Assembly: GCA_030762175.1 (NCBI GenBank)
Contig: CM060831.1
Location: 74,116,001 to 74,180,000 of the forward strand
Direction: 5' to 3'
From: Metallyticus violacea
Lineage: Eukaryota; Arthropoda; Insecta; Mantodea; Metallyticidae
DNA length: 64,000 nucleotides
Within the stretch, counting starts at the first letter, position 1; each line of letters opens with the position of its first letter. The position numbers were made by a program, and so were the translations under genes. Under the pieces are notes generated by a model. The model had not been told where the DNA came from. It worked only from the letters and a program-made list of their open reading frames with translations, and made no database searches. Below are positions 38,357-50,387 of this stretch, in pieces.

Positions 38357-39064
38357 CCATTCAAAAAAAATCTTATGTCACCTGATGACTCAGGAAAACA
38401 AAATTTACCTTGATCTGTAAAAAAAGGTCATGCCTTATTCGAATATAATATCCAATCGGGAATTTGAAGCTCAAAATTGTCTTGAAACAACAAAACCGCG
38501 CCCGCAAGCAGAGCAATATATGAAATACTGAAAAGACAACCGGTATTAATTTTGATTTTGTCTTTTGGATGATACTTTGTGAAAGGAACCGTGAATTTAG
38601 TAACAATGGTGCTATATTTGATATAATAATGAAATGTATGTGAAATAGAAGGAAATATTTTCTTTTTATGTGGCAAATGTGTGTGCTTAAGTGATCAGAA
38701 TCGTAACACCAGCGTAGAACTGCAATAAGAATTTGTAGTTCACGTAACATTCATAGCAAACCTTTTGGAAAGAATGTTTAGTAATCTGTGAAAAGTTCAG
38801 ATGTTACTCACAGTGTTAATATTATTTACATTTTGATCGGATTTATATCACCTTAGTCTGTGTTAAAGCGCCTTCATTGGTCAGATTCCACTCTCCACAG
38901 TATGTCATACGATTGAGAGGTTATAGTTGTGTAACCTCAGAAAAAAAATCTTTATTGCTGATCAAAGAGTGAATGTACAGCCAAGCATGAAGTTCTATTG
39001 TCAACTAACTAAGAGAAGCAAAAGATATGACATAACTAAAAAGTTCGTTTAGTATTACTAAAAT

Positions 39065-39240
39065 AATGTTAGAGGCCCTAGTATATATAGATATACTAGA
39101 TATACTAGATATCTTCTATATATACATATCTATATATACATCTATACATACAGATATCTATATATACATATCTATATATACTATACTAGATATAGTATAT
39201 ATAGATATGTAGCATAGATCTTTATCTATGCTACAAATTT
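39065..39240. repeat. AT-rich palindromic cluster with perfect hairpin
   Basis: Dense GATATACTAGATATAC/TATATAGATATG motifs, many self-complementary, are followed by a perfect 11-bp stem with a 4-nt loop at 39209-39234 (GTAGCATAGAT / ATCTATGCTAC). Cruciform-prone simple sequence is the most likely explanation. Confidence 0.8.
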
Positions 39241-39619
39241 TAAATTAGTTTATAAATTGAGGAGTAGTTTTTCAAAACTCGATAAATCCAAAAATGTTCG
39301 AAATACATGGTAACGACATAATTTTGACCTTCCGCATCGTCCTATGAATCGGATATTAGCAAAGTCGACAAATATCTTGGATTGAATTTATGAGATTTTA
39401 GCAAAAATCGATATATACAATCTGAGAGTTAAAGCAAAAGTCGACAAATGCAATAAATTTGTCTTTACTTTCATTCTATGCAGAGCAATAAGTTTATGCT
39501 CTGTTGCTCATTCCTGTTACAATGTTTTCTTCTTTGACTGGCTGCTTATAATCCCACAGACCGTCAGTATATTTCCGGCTTACTTTAAGGCAAGTTGTTA
39601 ATGGTGCAGTCGTGTTTGA

Positions 39620-41017
39620 GTAAGAAGAAATATTTGAAGTTAAATCAGTGATTCCAGTGACTCTGAACGTGGTGTACAGGTAAAAGAATGTTCGGGTGGC
39701 AGAAGATCTAGAGACAAGAAGGGTCCCACCCTTCTTGAAAAGCGAAACAACAAAAGTAAAAACCAACTGTAATAATAAATACAATCACAAACTTGCAGTT
39801 TCACATTGAAATGCAAAAGCTAAAGGGAAGAAAGGGTACAAAGCCTCGGAACTATACGAAGGTATCATGTGATAGCTTTAAACTAAGATAAGTTTCTATT
39901 AAGTTCTTGACTATTACTTCATCTAAGCGCAGAGTAGTGAATACTGAGAAAGCAAATGGAAGAAAACAGTTTCAGTAAAATATACCATTAGGGAGAAAAA
40001 CGGCGAGGTAGAGTCTGTCTGTACTGCTGCTTTTCTGGTATGTCAAAGGATAGATTATCTTATCTAGCAAGCAGGTTTCACGAACAAGGAAAGTTGTGAA
40101 GTAAAAGAGGGGCAGAAACAGAATAGGAGAGAATCATAAGGATATTATTATTGGTATTAAGAATGAGATAAAGAAATACAAATGTAGGAAGGAGTCATCA
40201 TGGCAGGGGTATGTCTAAAAGGAGCTATTTACCTTCAGAACTTTCGGTCAATAAGATGTGAAAAAGAAGTGTAGAACTCAAGCAAAGATCTTTCAGTACG
40301 AAAATATTTTAATCTATCATTTCGAACTCCCCACAATGATACATGGTCCACTAAGATTGATCTTATGAAAATAAAATCACAGCAATATTTGCAGAAGAAA
40401 AATGAATTAAAAATAGTCACAGCTTACACAAATTTCATGCACAGCAGTTTTATAGAATAATGAAAGAAGAATACTCAGGTGTCATTAAGACTGCCTTCGA
40501 TATACAGCAAAATCAACCGCTTTCAAAACTGTCAGCGAGCGAAATTTTCTATACTAGTCAGGTATGGCTATAATCTATGCATGCATGCTAATGAGCAAAT
40601 AAAGAAAAATATTATTTTGTATATCTGACTGGAAACAGTGTCTTCAAGAGAATGCAATCAAATTGCGTGAACTATCAAGTGATGTTCAAATTACTGTTCA
40701 TATATTCAACAGTCAAAATAAAAATAGTTGCATGATAACGGCGCTTATGGCATTCTTAGAAAAGAATCCTCAAGATTCAAGAAAATCTTCATTTCTTTTC
40801 AGTTCGTGGGCATAGCTACATGGCTCGAGACATGGTAGCTATCGACAATGTGCCAGTGAAAGGTACATACTTCGGAGATTCAGTTAAGTTAAGGTTCCTA
40901 GAAGAAAACCAGGACATTCAGCACTACTATCATCTATTGTTCTACCAAAGCAAAACATGGTTAGCAAAGGGGGGAAGACATTTATACACTATTAAAGTAC
41001 TTTTAAGAACCAAGTGA
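39620..41017 (+). pseudogene. DUF7869-type transposon ORF relic
   Basis: Plus-strand fragments in shifting frames follow the order of an arthropod transposon-associated ORF family usually annotated with DUF7869. They are an acidic/basic N-terminal part (about 39640-39760) and KGRKGTKPRNYTKVSC (about 39820-39870). Next come VKYTIREKNGEVESVCTAAF (about 39975-40035), YLPSELSVNKM (about 40230-40260), FNLSFRTPHNDT (about 40310-40345), AFDIQQNQPLSKLSASEIFY (about 40495-40555), SQNKNSCMITALMAFLEKNP (about 40711-40770) and SVRGHSYMARDM (about 40800-40835). The 65-codon frame ending at 41017 is its C-terminal remnant. The domain name is from memory and its biochemical role is not known to me. Confidence 0.75.
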
Positions 41018-42225
41018 TGTAACTGAATTCAACAAATGTGTCATAGGAGACAACAAATCTGACAATGTCTAAATATGAAGCTAGGAATGTTGAATATTGT
41101 ATAAATAATTGTAGTAGCTTAGATTATTGTATTATATGCATTATTAAGGGGAGATTAAATATTGCAGGTTAACATATTACATTTATTCTCAAGAAAATTG
41201 AATTGAAATGTCAATTTTAATATGTAATAAGCAATAATGCGGGCCAATAATAAATTCCAAAATTGTTTATGCATGAGAATTATTGTAATAATAAAAAATA
41301 AATATGCAATTTCATATAAATTACAAAACAAAACACATAATTAGAACAACTTCTCTCTCTTATATATACATATGTATAAATGTATATAAACATATACATA
41401 TATATGTATATATGTATTTAGGGAATTATGGAATTTTGAAAAATAAAGCCTGTGATCCCCCATAGTGCAAATTTTGTTTCAAAATATCTAACTAAGTTGT
41501 TTTATTTAAAACAGAAAGATCTAATTCTTGAGAATTTATTACACTTTTCTCAGTAAAAAAAAAAATACGCATTTCCTGAAATTTCAATATTCTGCATTTT
41601 TCGAGTTTTGATAAAACGCTCCTCAATTATGCTTATACGAAAATGTTCGTTATGTAAAGACTGCTTAAGTATTCTACCTAAACCATTTTAATGTAGGTTT
41701 TATTCGGTTATTGAGCAAGGAACAAAATAATAACACGATGGTAAACGATTGGGCGACTATGAAATATCACTAGCGTTAATCATCTGAGTTTATCTGTTGC
41801 CTCGACTGAGAAATGATCAATTCTTCCATAAGGCAGGTGATAGCTAAGGTCAAATAAATAATTGCGAGGATCAGTCAAATGGACACGACTGGGAGCCTGT
41901 TGCAGAGAGGAAAAACAGCGCCAGCGAAAGCCCAGCGGTAATGTTTTTTTAATAAATTTAACACTCGTTTTTACTGCAAGTAATGGCAGCAAATAATACA
42001 TAAAATGAAATTATATGCTGCGAAAGGATTTTTTAAGGAAGGAAGCGATTCATACCTCCTCTATATTTATTATTTATGACGACTGAGAGAAATTTGGATT
42101 AATACCTCAGTTAGGAAGAGCGATCATGGTGGAAATAACTCCAGACCTGTTGCTTACGAATTTATGCCTTAATGATCTCGGATACTCGTGGCATTAGGGT
42201 AGTTGGTTGGATTTAAAAGGATGAA
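41018..42225. other. AT-rich stretch, no gene recognised
   Basis: Includes a TATATACATATG-rich simple-sequence patch at about 41360-41420. No repeat-family or coding similarity was seen. Confidence 0.4.
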
Positions 42226-42239
42226 CAGTGCGCTATTTT

Positions 42240-43045
42240 TGGCCACAGCCCCAGCAGCAGGGGACTCTCGAAGTGTGCAAGATCGAAGCGTCCAAGCAAG
42301 AACATTCAGAGGCCATTCGGTTTTTGGCGACGGAAGGGAATTCTGCATTTAAAATTCGGATTTTTGCTGTGTATAAGAAGATCAATCTAACTGAGTTTAA
42401 TCTCTTTACAATTCCGTTCTGAACGAACATCTTTAGAGGATGACCCAAAGCCAGGCTGGCTGCAATGTATCATCTCTCTGAGATACTGACGTGGTGAATG
42501 AGTTTGTCCAAGCTAATTGCACGTTACGGAATATGAGATCGTCTCTCTGAAAAATATCTGTGTGTCCACAAAATGTTCCATCATCATTTGAAGTACCATA
42601 AAGTACTCGTGAGTGCAACATGGGTACCCCGCTGCCTCCCCCTGCACAGAAGGAAGAGCGGGTACCGTTAACACAAAAATACCTGTACTGGTAAAATCAG
42701 TAGGGAGATTTCCATAAAGAATTGTAACGGATGATGAAGAATGCCGTCATCATTACTACCCGGAAACCCCTCGGTCCAGTATGCAATGCAAACGCATCAC
42801 CAAAGAAATTCCGAACTGTTTTCTTCAAACACGAGGCCCAATTCTGGCCAAGTACACAGTTTCACTCTGAACAATCTGCACGGCGGACAAAAGAACTGTC
42901 TTCTGTCTTCGGGGTCTACCTATTGGAACACATGGCATGATCTCGTGTCACGAAGAACATCCGGACACACTTTAAATGAGAGATTCTGGAGCATTCGTCC
43001 TATAGTTCTGACCTCTCCTTAAGATATTTTCAGGTTTTTGGCTCC
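42240..43045 (+). pseudogene. third mariner-type transposase relic
   Basis: Plus-strand fragments of a mariner transposase in order. They are an N-terminal HTH (EAIRFLATEGNSAFKIRI, about 42309-42365) and a DDPKPG-like linker (about 42440). Next come HHHLKYHKVLVSATWVPRCL (about 42580-42640, where VSARWVPRxL is typical), DDEECRHHYYPET-like residues at the first catalytic region (about 42728-42768), a SPKKFRT stretch (about 42800), GVYLLEHMA (about 42913-42940) and the third catalytic region HSSYSSDLS (42992-43018). Several frameshifts. It resembles neither of the other two mariner relics closely, so it is a separate lineage. Confidence 0.75.
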
Positions 43046-43049
43046 TCTA

Positions 43050-44385
43050 AAGTAGCGGCAGAGGCGGAGACAGCAAAATTGGCTTCGCTCCCAGCAGCAG
43101 AACTATTCGCCAATGGTATATGGCTACTTAGACGCAGTGGGAAATGTCACGAACGACGGGGAATAATGAGACGTCGATCGCTTTCATTTGATTAACCGTG
43201 ACCCTCCGTTGTCGAAATAGATGTCTAGGCATTTGCGCTGTGGGAAGAAGTTGCTTTGGATGCTTGCAAATGATACAGTTCCGATCACAAATCAATACAC
43301 GGTTGGATAAAACATTACAACAATAACAGCTGAATAGAAACAAATACTACCATTCTGTACTCTTTGTGATGTTCAATAAACTCATACAGTTCGATTTTCA
43401 ATCTCTTTGAATAGTGTCCATTTTTCACAGATTAATGGAAATTGCTGACGTTTTATCTTTGAACCCATCTCGACCGTGGAGTTTATTTCGTCGTAAATTT
43501 GATACTATAATACAATACTTATGGAAATTATTTCGTTTTTAAATATTTTGAACCACTTTTACATATTATTTTACATAGCGATTCTTCAGAAAAACAAAAG
43601 TGAATCTTTGGAACTTTGGAACTTTTGGAAATAACCGTTTTATAATTAATTCCCTTGCTCCCACTAAGTATAAGCTTGTAATATTACTTTTCGTTTAAGA
43701 ATAAAATATCAACTGTATTTACACCTCCATATGTTATAAAACCTTTCCAGGCGAGAGAATAAAATTTGTCATGCAACGCATGTTTTATTGCACACCTAAT
43801 ATTTAACTCATAGCCGTGCAGTGTAGCGACAATTATTTCCACGAACTTCTCATCCATAATCAGCTATTTTGAGATTTAAACAGGGAAATAAAAAGGTCAA
43901 ATACGTCCAAGTGTTGCCACTTCTTTTTCTAACTCTCTGAACATGAAATGTTGGCCCTTTTTATATGCAACCAGATGGAGGAGAGATAATTCAGTTTGTT
44001 TGACAAAATAAATTAAAACTTTTTATTCCATCTCTGCCTTAGTGCCTGGTTGTTTACAGGTTAAGTAAAAACGGGAAGCGTCAATTAGTTATGCAAGTCA
44101 GCCCCCCTCTTTTTTTGTCCGGAGGACAGCCACCAAGTGTTAATGTGGCCCCCCCCTCCTTCAAGCCCTACATAGAGATGAAGGAGATTTTTCTTGGATG
44201 AAATTTAATTTGGAAACCCCCACACGTACAGTTGTAACATGGATAAAATCCTGTAAATAAGAGAAATAAAAACCTAACAAAACAGGCATTGCCACCAAGC
44301 TGCAGAAATACGCACTGCCGTTTTATACAAGGAAATTATGTGCATATTGCTGTTAACTGAATCGAATTTTCAACAAGATGCTATT
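43050..44385. other. no gene recognised
   Basis: The first 300 bp may hold decayed sequence from the preceding transposon. A C-rich patch at about 44100-44170 contains two runs of at least six C. Nothing else is recognisable. Confidence 0.35.
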
Positions 44386-44391
44386 TTACTC

Positions 44392-44548
44392 TGCTATAAA
44401 AATTCTTTACAAAGCACTTCTAGATTTGCTTCATATATTATTTACTATTTATAGAGAACACTAGTAAAAACTTTTTTTAATGTTATAATATAATATTATT
44501 ATTGTCGTGGTTTGATCCTGTTGGTCCATTCCGTAGAACTAAAACACG
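44392..44548 (+). repeat. segmental tandem duplication, unit 1
   Basis: The segment from GCTATAAAAATTCTTTACAAA to GTCCATTCCGTAGAAC is repeated, diverged, at 44664-44816. Shared blocks include GCTTCATATATTATTTACTA, CTAGTAAA and TGGTTTGATCCT. The unit has no recognised family. Confidence 0.85.
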
Positions 44549-44663
44549 ACAGTTATATGAGTAACTATTTATTCCGAAACAAGCCAACTGTTATACTCTT
44601 TCAATATACAGGATGTTAATTAACAACGCCGAAATTTTTATACCTTAATAAAAGTGTCCTAAT

Positions 44664-44816
44664 GCTATAATATTATTTACAAAACACTTAAGAATTTTGC
44701 TTCATATATTATTTACTATTTATTGAGGACCCTAGTAAACACCTATTTCTTTAAATGTTATAGCCTAATCCTTTATCATCATGGTTTGATCCTATTGAGC
44801 CATTCTATAGGAATAA
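44664..44816 (+). repeat. segmental tandem duplication, unit 2
   Basis: Direct repeat of 44392-44548, offset by about 272 bp, with many substitutions and small indels. The intervening 115 bp contains TACAGGATGTTAATTAAC (about 44607), which resembles a DNA-transposon end. Confidence 0.85.
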
Positions 44817-44998
44817 AAAGTCCGTCAAGCAGGATTAAGTAAATACCTCACAATTTAATATTTACTTCAATAGAAATAAACATAAAATCCAAATTATGGC
44901 TTATTAATTAGTGAAATTACTGTGTGGTATTAGGAGAAGAAAATTAGAAATCTTGCAATTTATAAGCATTACAAAAGAGAAATTACATTTTTAGAACA

Positions 44999-44999
44999 A

Positions 45000-45048
<49 letters not shown>

Positions 45049-45049
45049 G
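44999..45049. repeat. ATT microsatellite
   Basis: About 17 perfect ATT units. Confidence 0.97.
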
Positions 45050-45740
45050 AGATTAAATCACATTAATGGCATACCATTAATTAAATGAAATATTTGACTA
45101 TTGATAGACAAAGCTATACTGCGTGGTTAGTTTTTAAACATTTTCAAATATAACAAAGTTTCAGAACTTACCCCTTAATATCTTTATATTCACTAAAATA
45201 GGGAAAAATAACAGTAAGTTTCCAGTTACATTGTATAGTTAAGAAGATAATGTTCATATGTTTCAATAAAACAAAAGCATGTCAATATTTAAAAACAAAT
45301 TCGAAGTATTAAGCAAATATACAGAATCAGCAAAGAACAATGGAAAGTTTCATGGACTTTCATTGGCTTTGAAATGTTATTTAAATGCTTTTGTATTAAA
45401 AACATATAACACAACCATATTCTGAAGGTTATTAGTGATTTTACATACCAGTATAATTCACAAACAAATATTTGATTAATTTTTCACAGCTGATATCTTC
45501 ACAGCGATGCTTTTGTTAAATATAAAACACATGCAATGCTACAAATTCCATTTATATGCTTAATTAAATTATAATTTTATTTTAAAATGATAGAGAGAAA
45601 ATTAAACACAAAAGTATTTTTAATATTCCATTTTCAAGTATATCTTTACTCCTAACAGTCTAATTTCCTTAACTTTTAGTACATATTTTTATTTATCTAA
45701 ATGCTATATACGAATTTATTGTGAAGAAACTAATAATGGT

Positions 45741-46796
45741 GTCGCTAGAGCGATTTTTAAATTTGGTTTTTCAGGATCCTAATAGCCCCCGTGCTGATTT
45801 TCAGGAACTATATGATTCATAATTTAGGGAATTCGGAAGAAATGAACGTGAAATTTTTTTACTATTCTATTAAAACTCGTATCGATCGTGCCTATTACAT
45901 ACCTAAAAAATATATAATAAAATATATAGAAAATATGCATGTGCATGTATGTACTTTCTCTAGCGGTCGCAACTTTTGCCTTTTCTCCACGTAACTCGCC
46001 ACAAAGCCATCCATTAACAAACGATTTGATTAACCAACAAAATTGGATCATTGGGAAGGGGGGTTAACCTATAGCAATTTTTTTTCAATTTTGAAAAATC
46101 GCTATATAGGCCGCAATTTATACTTTATCTCAACAAAATTCACTAAAGATCTTTAAAATAAATTGATAAAAGTAGTTTCGAAAATTATAGCAATCCAGCT
46201 ACTCGGAATGGGAGCATACCTGCAAATGTTTTCGGGGTTAAAGCAAAATTTAAAAACCGCTCTAGCGGCTGAAAATTTAAACGTTTTTAAAGGAAACTCG
46301 GTATGTGCGATTGAAATAAACTAGAAAAATGTTGTTTTTTTGAAAATCAGTGAAATCGGACTATGACGAGGGAGGGTTTACCTGAAACCCATAATTTAAA
46401 TGTCGTTCTAATGTCATTAAATATGATTTTTCGCGACGAAACTCCATAATTGGTATTTAAATAGAATAAGAAAAATATTTTCTGAAAATCGGGAGATTAG
46501 GCCATTAGAAGGTAGGATTTGCCTGCACCCCAAAATTTAAAAGTCGTTCTAGTGGTATTAATATGTTATTTCGCAACGAAAATCCCTATATGCCATTTAA
46601 ACAAAGTAACAAAAATCATTTCTGAACATCAAGCAAATCGGGCCATTAGGTGCAGGAGGTTACTTGAAAGCCAAAATTTAAAAATTGCTCTCGCAGCATT
46701 AATAATTGTTTTTTCACAACATAACTCCACATATAACATTTAAATCACATAAGACAAATATTTTTTTTTAATGATTTTCAGAAACTATATGTTTCA
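45741..46796. repeat. unclassified composite repeat with 141-145 bp tandem array
   Basis: At least four diverged tandem units begin at about 46247, 46392, 46533 and 46674. Each starts with AATTTAAAA then a GTCGTTCTA/CGCTCTAGCGG-like block and carries ATCGGGCCATTAG-like sequence near its end. The unit start also occurs inverted at 45741-45764. A 24-bp direct repeat, GATTTTCAGRAACTATATGW, flanks the region at 45796-45819 and 46773-46796. I recognise no family. A SINE-A starts just to the right. Confidence 0.7.
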
Positions 46797-46804
46797 GTTT
46801 TGTT

Positions 46805-47092
46805 TTTATTTGGTTTATTTACGGACGCTCTTTAACATTTCAGATCATCAAGGCCCATTCAAATCAGGGCATGAAACGGCCGATAAATTTTGCTCAGAGG
46901 TCTCTTCTTTCAGGCTTAAGGTTTATTTACGTGCCGTAAATGAACGACACGAGGACGGCTTTACTTCCCTTCCGAAAGAAGCCTTACTTAGGATTTTTAC
47001 GCCAGAAAAACCATTGGTCCTGGCCGGGATAGAATCCGCGATCTTGGGGTTTAGGAAGCAAGTATGGCTAACACTACACCACCAGGACCGAC
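46805..47092 (-). repeat. full-length SINE-A, minus
   Basis: Minus orientation, from TTTATTTACGGACGCTCTTT to the head CACCACCAGGACCGAC. The B box region reads GGCCGGGATAGAATCC on this strand, with changes in the normally TTCGAA core, so polymerase III promoter function is probably impaired. The 142-codon plus-strand frame over it is an artefact. Confidence 0.9.
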
Positions 47093-47379
47093 GTTTCACA
47101 GGGCCTAAGTGTCTGTACAGATATGGCGCTCACGTCTACCGGAAAAGTTATTCTGCTTTTCCGCCAGGTGTACAGTTTTTAAATCTCTATTTCTCATAGT
47201 TGTTTAAAGCGCATTTTTATGTTGTTTTTTTTTTTTTAATATGGTAGACATTCTTTGAAATCCTACATTTCGTCTTTAGAAGAAAAGTTGTTTTTGTATT
47301 CCAGCGGTAAGTGTCAAACTAGAATTATTTCGTTCTGAGCTGAAGTTTTTGTCTTATTTTACTTTCACGTATAAAAAGT

Positions 47380-47780
47380 CACGTGAAACGGGCAAGCGAC
47401 ACGTAAAGGGGATTCAAAAGGCATATCGTTTTCAATACGCACAGGGGAGTGGAGACGGAACAAGAAGCGACTTTGCATCGTAAATGGGCAAAAGATCCCT
47501 CCCCGCTGTATCCCTAGAGACCATAGCTTGCAGTCTGAAAGGATTCGGTGCTCGCCTAGGGGAAAGATGCGATGGCGGAGTTGAGGCTGTAATGCCTTTA
47601 GCTGGGTGACGTAAAATTCTCAGCGCCTCTTGAAATTATGTTATTTATCACTGCTACTGTTTTCCGTTAGCGATAATGTCGCCATAAAGCGCTGCATTTC
47701 AAAAGGTCGTGCTTTCGAACACCCTCCGGTAACGGGTGTTTTGATAGTCGCGTACAGTTAACTACTTGCATATAAAAGAC
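47380..47780 (+). promoter_or_regulatory. higher-GC segment ending in a TATA box; possible promoter
   Basis: About 380 bp of clearly higher GC than the window average end in TATAAAAG at 47771-47778. A 7-bp hairpin stem AACACCC / GGGTGTT lies at 47718-47740. Possible splice acceptors follow downstream on the same strand. No consensus initiator is evident 30 bp after the TATA box, so this remains a candidate. Confidence 0.25.
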
Positions 47781-48029
47781 AGGCACCATTAGATATCTGG
47801 TTCTTCATATATCGCACCAAATTATGTGGGCTGCTGGACATTTCTCTTGTTAGTAGTCATATATTTAGTTTGTTTAGTTCATCATCAATGTAAAAAATAG
47901 TTTCATAAATATTCGATTAGTACTATGAGGCAGTATTTAGTAGGGGTGTTTTGATTTGGGTTTTCCAATTGGTTGATTTATTTAATTATATTGAATCTCA
48001 GGGGTAATTTTGATTGATATCTGATTACA

Positions 48030-48155
48030 GGTGTTCACAGCGTCCCCTACTTCACGTTTGACGTTACCTCCAGTAGACGAAATGTTGAAGGTCAGGTTGC
48101 CATGTCTATTGTACTGGATTTCATGATCTTTTGGATCAAAGGAGAAGGATCGGGA
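48030..48155 (+). other. possible internal exon, unrecognised
   Basis: A TATCTGATTACAG acceptor-like sequence ends at about 48030. After it two frames remain open for 32 and 43 codons (one reads HSVPYFTFDVTSSRRNVEGQ). GC content is raised. No family recognised, and no convincing donor. Confidence 0.18.
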
Positions 48156-48695
48156 GGAGATTGATGAACAGTGGAGATTGTTACTAAAACACGCAATTTA
48201 CTGTATTATCATAATAATTATAGTAAGTCCCGTTAGGTTGTGAGAGCTCTGTAAGTTCCATTTGTTATTGCAACTAATGCAATGGTGTCGGTTGTGTCTG
48301 TTTTAACGAAACGAATTTGATAGTGGCGCTTTCCTTTAACAGGTTAACACGTCTCAGCTGTCATTAATTGTCTTTAATTCTCTGTACTGGATTGTTTTAC
48401 TTAACTTGTTCTGATCAATCACTCCCGAATTTAACTCGGCCGGTCATCTACACTTCTCGAGCTTAAGTGCCTTTACCAAAAGTTCAAAACTTCTCTCCTC
48501 GGGGACTGGAATCTCGCTATAAAGTACGACTACCATAGTCCACTAATTTTAGTGTGCTAATTCAACAATTATTTTAATTGTCTCTACCCCATAGCTTCGT
48601 CCTATTGACTATGTTACCAACTTTTGATTTTTCTATACATTGATTGGATAAGAAACTCTAAGCTTTTTATGATTTTGTTTATTTTCTGAGTACAG

Positions 48696-48803
48696 TTGCC
48701 TGGCTTTGAGGACAAGGTCACTAGCTACATCTTGCCTGACAATATTTTATGGCCCCTTCGGCGACCTTCCCGAAGAAGTGCAACCCTCCGCAACACACAA
48801 TAG
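48696..48803 (+). other. possible 3'-terminal exon, unrecognised
   Basis: A textbook pyrimidine-rich acceptor (GATTTTGTTTATTTTCTGAGTACAG, described by position 48671-48695) is followed directly by 35 in-frame codons starting LPGFEDKVTSYILPDNILWP and a TAG at 48801. A second frame is open for 49 codons. It is in the same orientation as the TATA box at 47771. I cannot assign it to a family. Confidence 0.2.
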
Positions 48804-49521
48804 CAATCTGTCTCCCCATATCCTTTTAAAACCACTGTTACCGTAACTGTATTTGAAGGTTTTTCTTAGAAATAAGGAACAATAGATTATGTGTTTATGT
48901 TTGTTTCGTCCATAACATTTTTGGGGTGTATTCTTAACAAAATATCGGGAATATTATTGCAGTCTGCAATGATATACAAAATACAAATCTACAATACACA
49001 TAATTATACATACATTAAACATATATCACTCAAACTTGTTATAATATTATTTACAAAGTGTTAGAGGGATTGAGGCTTGTAGGATTTATTTCAACTCTCC
49101 TTCTCGTTCAGAAGCAATGTATCAAATCATTTTTGTCAACTGGTGCAGGAGTTTCATTTACAGGTGGTCTTGAATTTAATAGACTATTGGTGGATTCTCT
49201 GACCAAAATATTAGCACTAACAATGACCTTGTCTCTTGAACCCTAATACTTGAACCTCTCAGTAATATTCCTACATACAGGTCAGTTGAACTGTTTACTT
49301 AAAGTAACAATAGTGAGAAACTTCGATATAAATCAGTCTTATTAATTTATGAATATTTAGTCATAATTTTAGGTCTTTTTAATAATTACTTGTACAATTA
49401 TCATGAAGTAAACATGACTTGAATTTTAACTGAAGACATTCAAACTAGAAATTGAATTTTATAGCACTCTGTGTTGTGCAATTTTATAACACTCTAATGC
49501 TATACAATTTAATTGAATACT

Positions 49522-49578
49522 TATTATTATTATTATTATTAATATTATTAATATTATTATTATTATTATTATTATTAT
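49522..49578. repeat. ATT microsatellite with AAT interruptions
   Basis: Interrupted TTA/ATT array of about 57 bp. Confidence 0.95.
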
Positions 49579-50387
49579 AACGCATAAATATTACGTATTT
49601 TATAATAATTACGCATTTTCAATATTCATATTCATCACGGAGGTTTCGAAATCAAGCCATAGTGCAATTAGTAATATGCACATACTATATAATTTGGTTT
49701 CTAATATTTATTTACATAAGTAGCCATAGTGAGTAATCTGGAACCATGTCAAGCTGGGACAAACTAAATAACCACTGACACCATCATTGCGCATGTTCAA
49801 GTGCGTACTATAGTTTAGTTTATTGCAAGAAAATTACATTTTAAATATAAATTTATTGTACTACATAAAGAAAATGTGCTACTACTGCCACCGCCATTAC
49901 TACTGCCAATTCTACTAATAATAATTTTAATTTGAGATTTCATCAATCATAAATATTGTTTCTATATCATTAAAAACATCAATAAGTATGCAATGTATAA
50001 TTTTTATTTATGTTCTGTAATGTTTTGCTTATTTTCGAAGGTGTAATTTTCTTATAATGCAAAATATTTAACCCGAATAAGTATAAGCTGCCACAGTGAT
50101 TCAAATTTTGCAGAACTTCTTGTCTTCTAACTCTAATACATATAACTTCTTAAAAATATTTTTTTTCAAAATAACTTTATGAATGCAAAATAAAGAATTA
50201 TTTTTCTAAGACTCCATAAAATTTACTAATAAATTGTTACATTTCTTTTTTAATGAAGTTTGTACACTGTTAATAGTAATATTGCAAATGTTTTCTTTAG
50301 GAACTACAGTTTTAAAGACTCTCTTAGGCATTGATAACAATTGAGCAAATTGAAAGTTTATGAATTGCGCTGGAAAATAATTATACA

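Noticed and set aside
38373..38750. Hydrophobic 125-codon minus-strand frame
   Set aside because: Composition (Ile, Phe, Leu, Ser, Lys) is that of translated AT-rich DNA, no domain or signal pattern is convincing, and it abuts a SINE-C tail.
42609..42672. Inverted repeat GGTACCCCGCT / AGCGGGTACC as a possible regulatory hairpin
   Set aside because: The left arm is the conserved W-V-P-R coding motif of the mariner relic, so the pairing is probably coincidental.
46771..47199. 142-codon plus-strand frame
   Set aside because: It runs antisense through a full-length SINE-A copy; similar frames appear in other SINE-A copies and encode no known protein.
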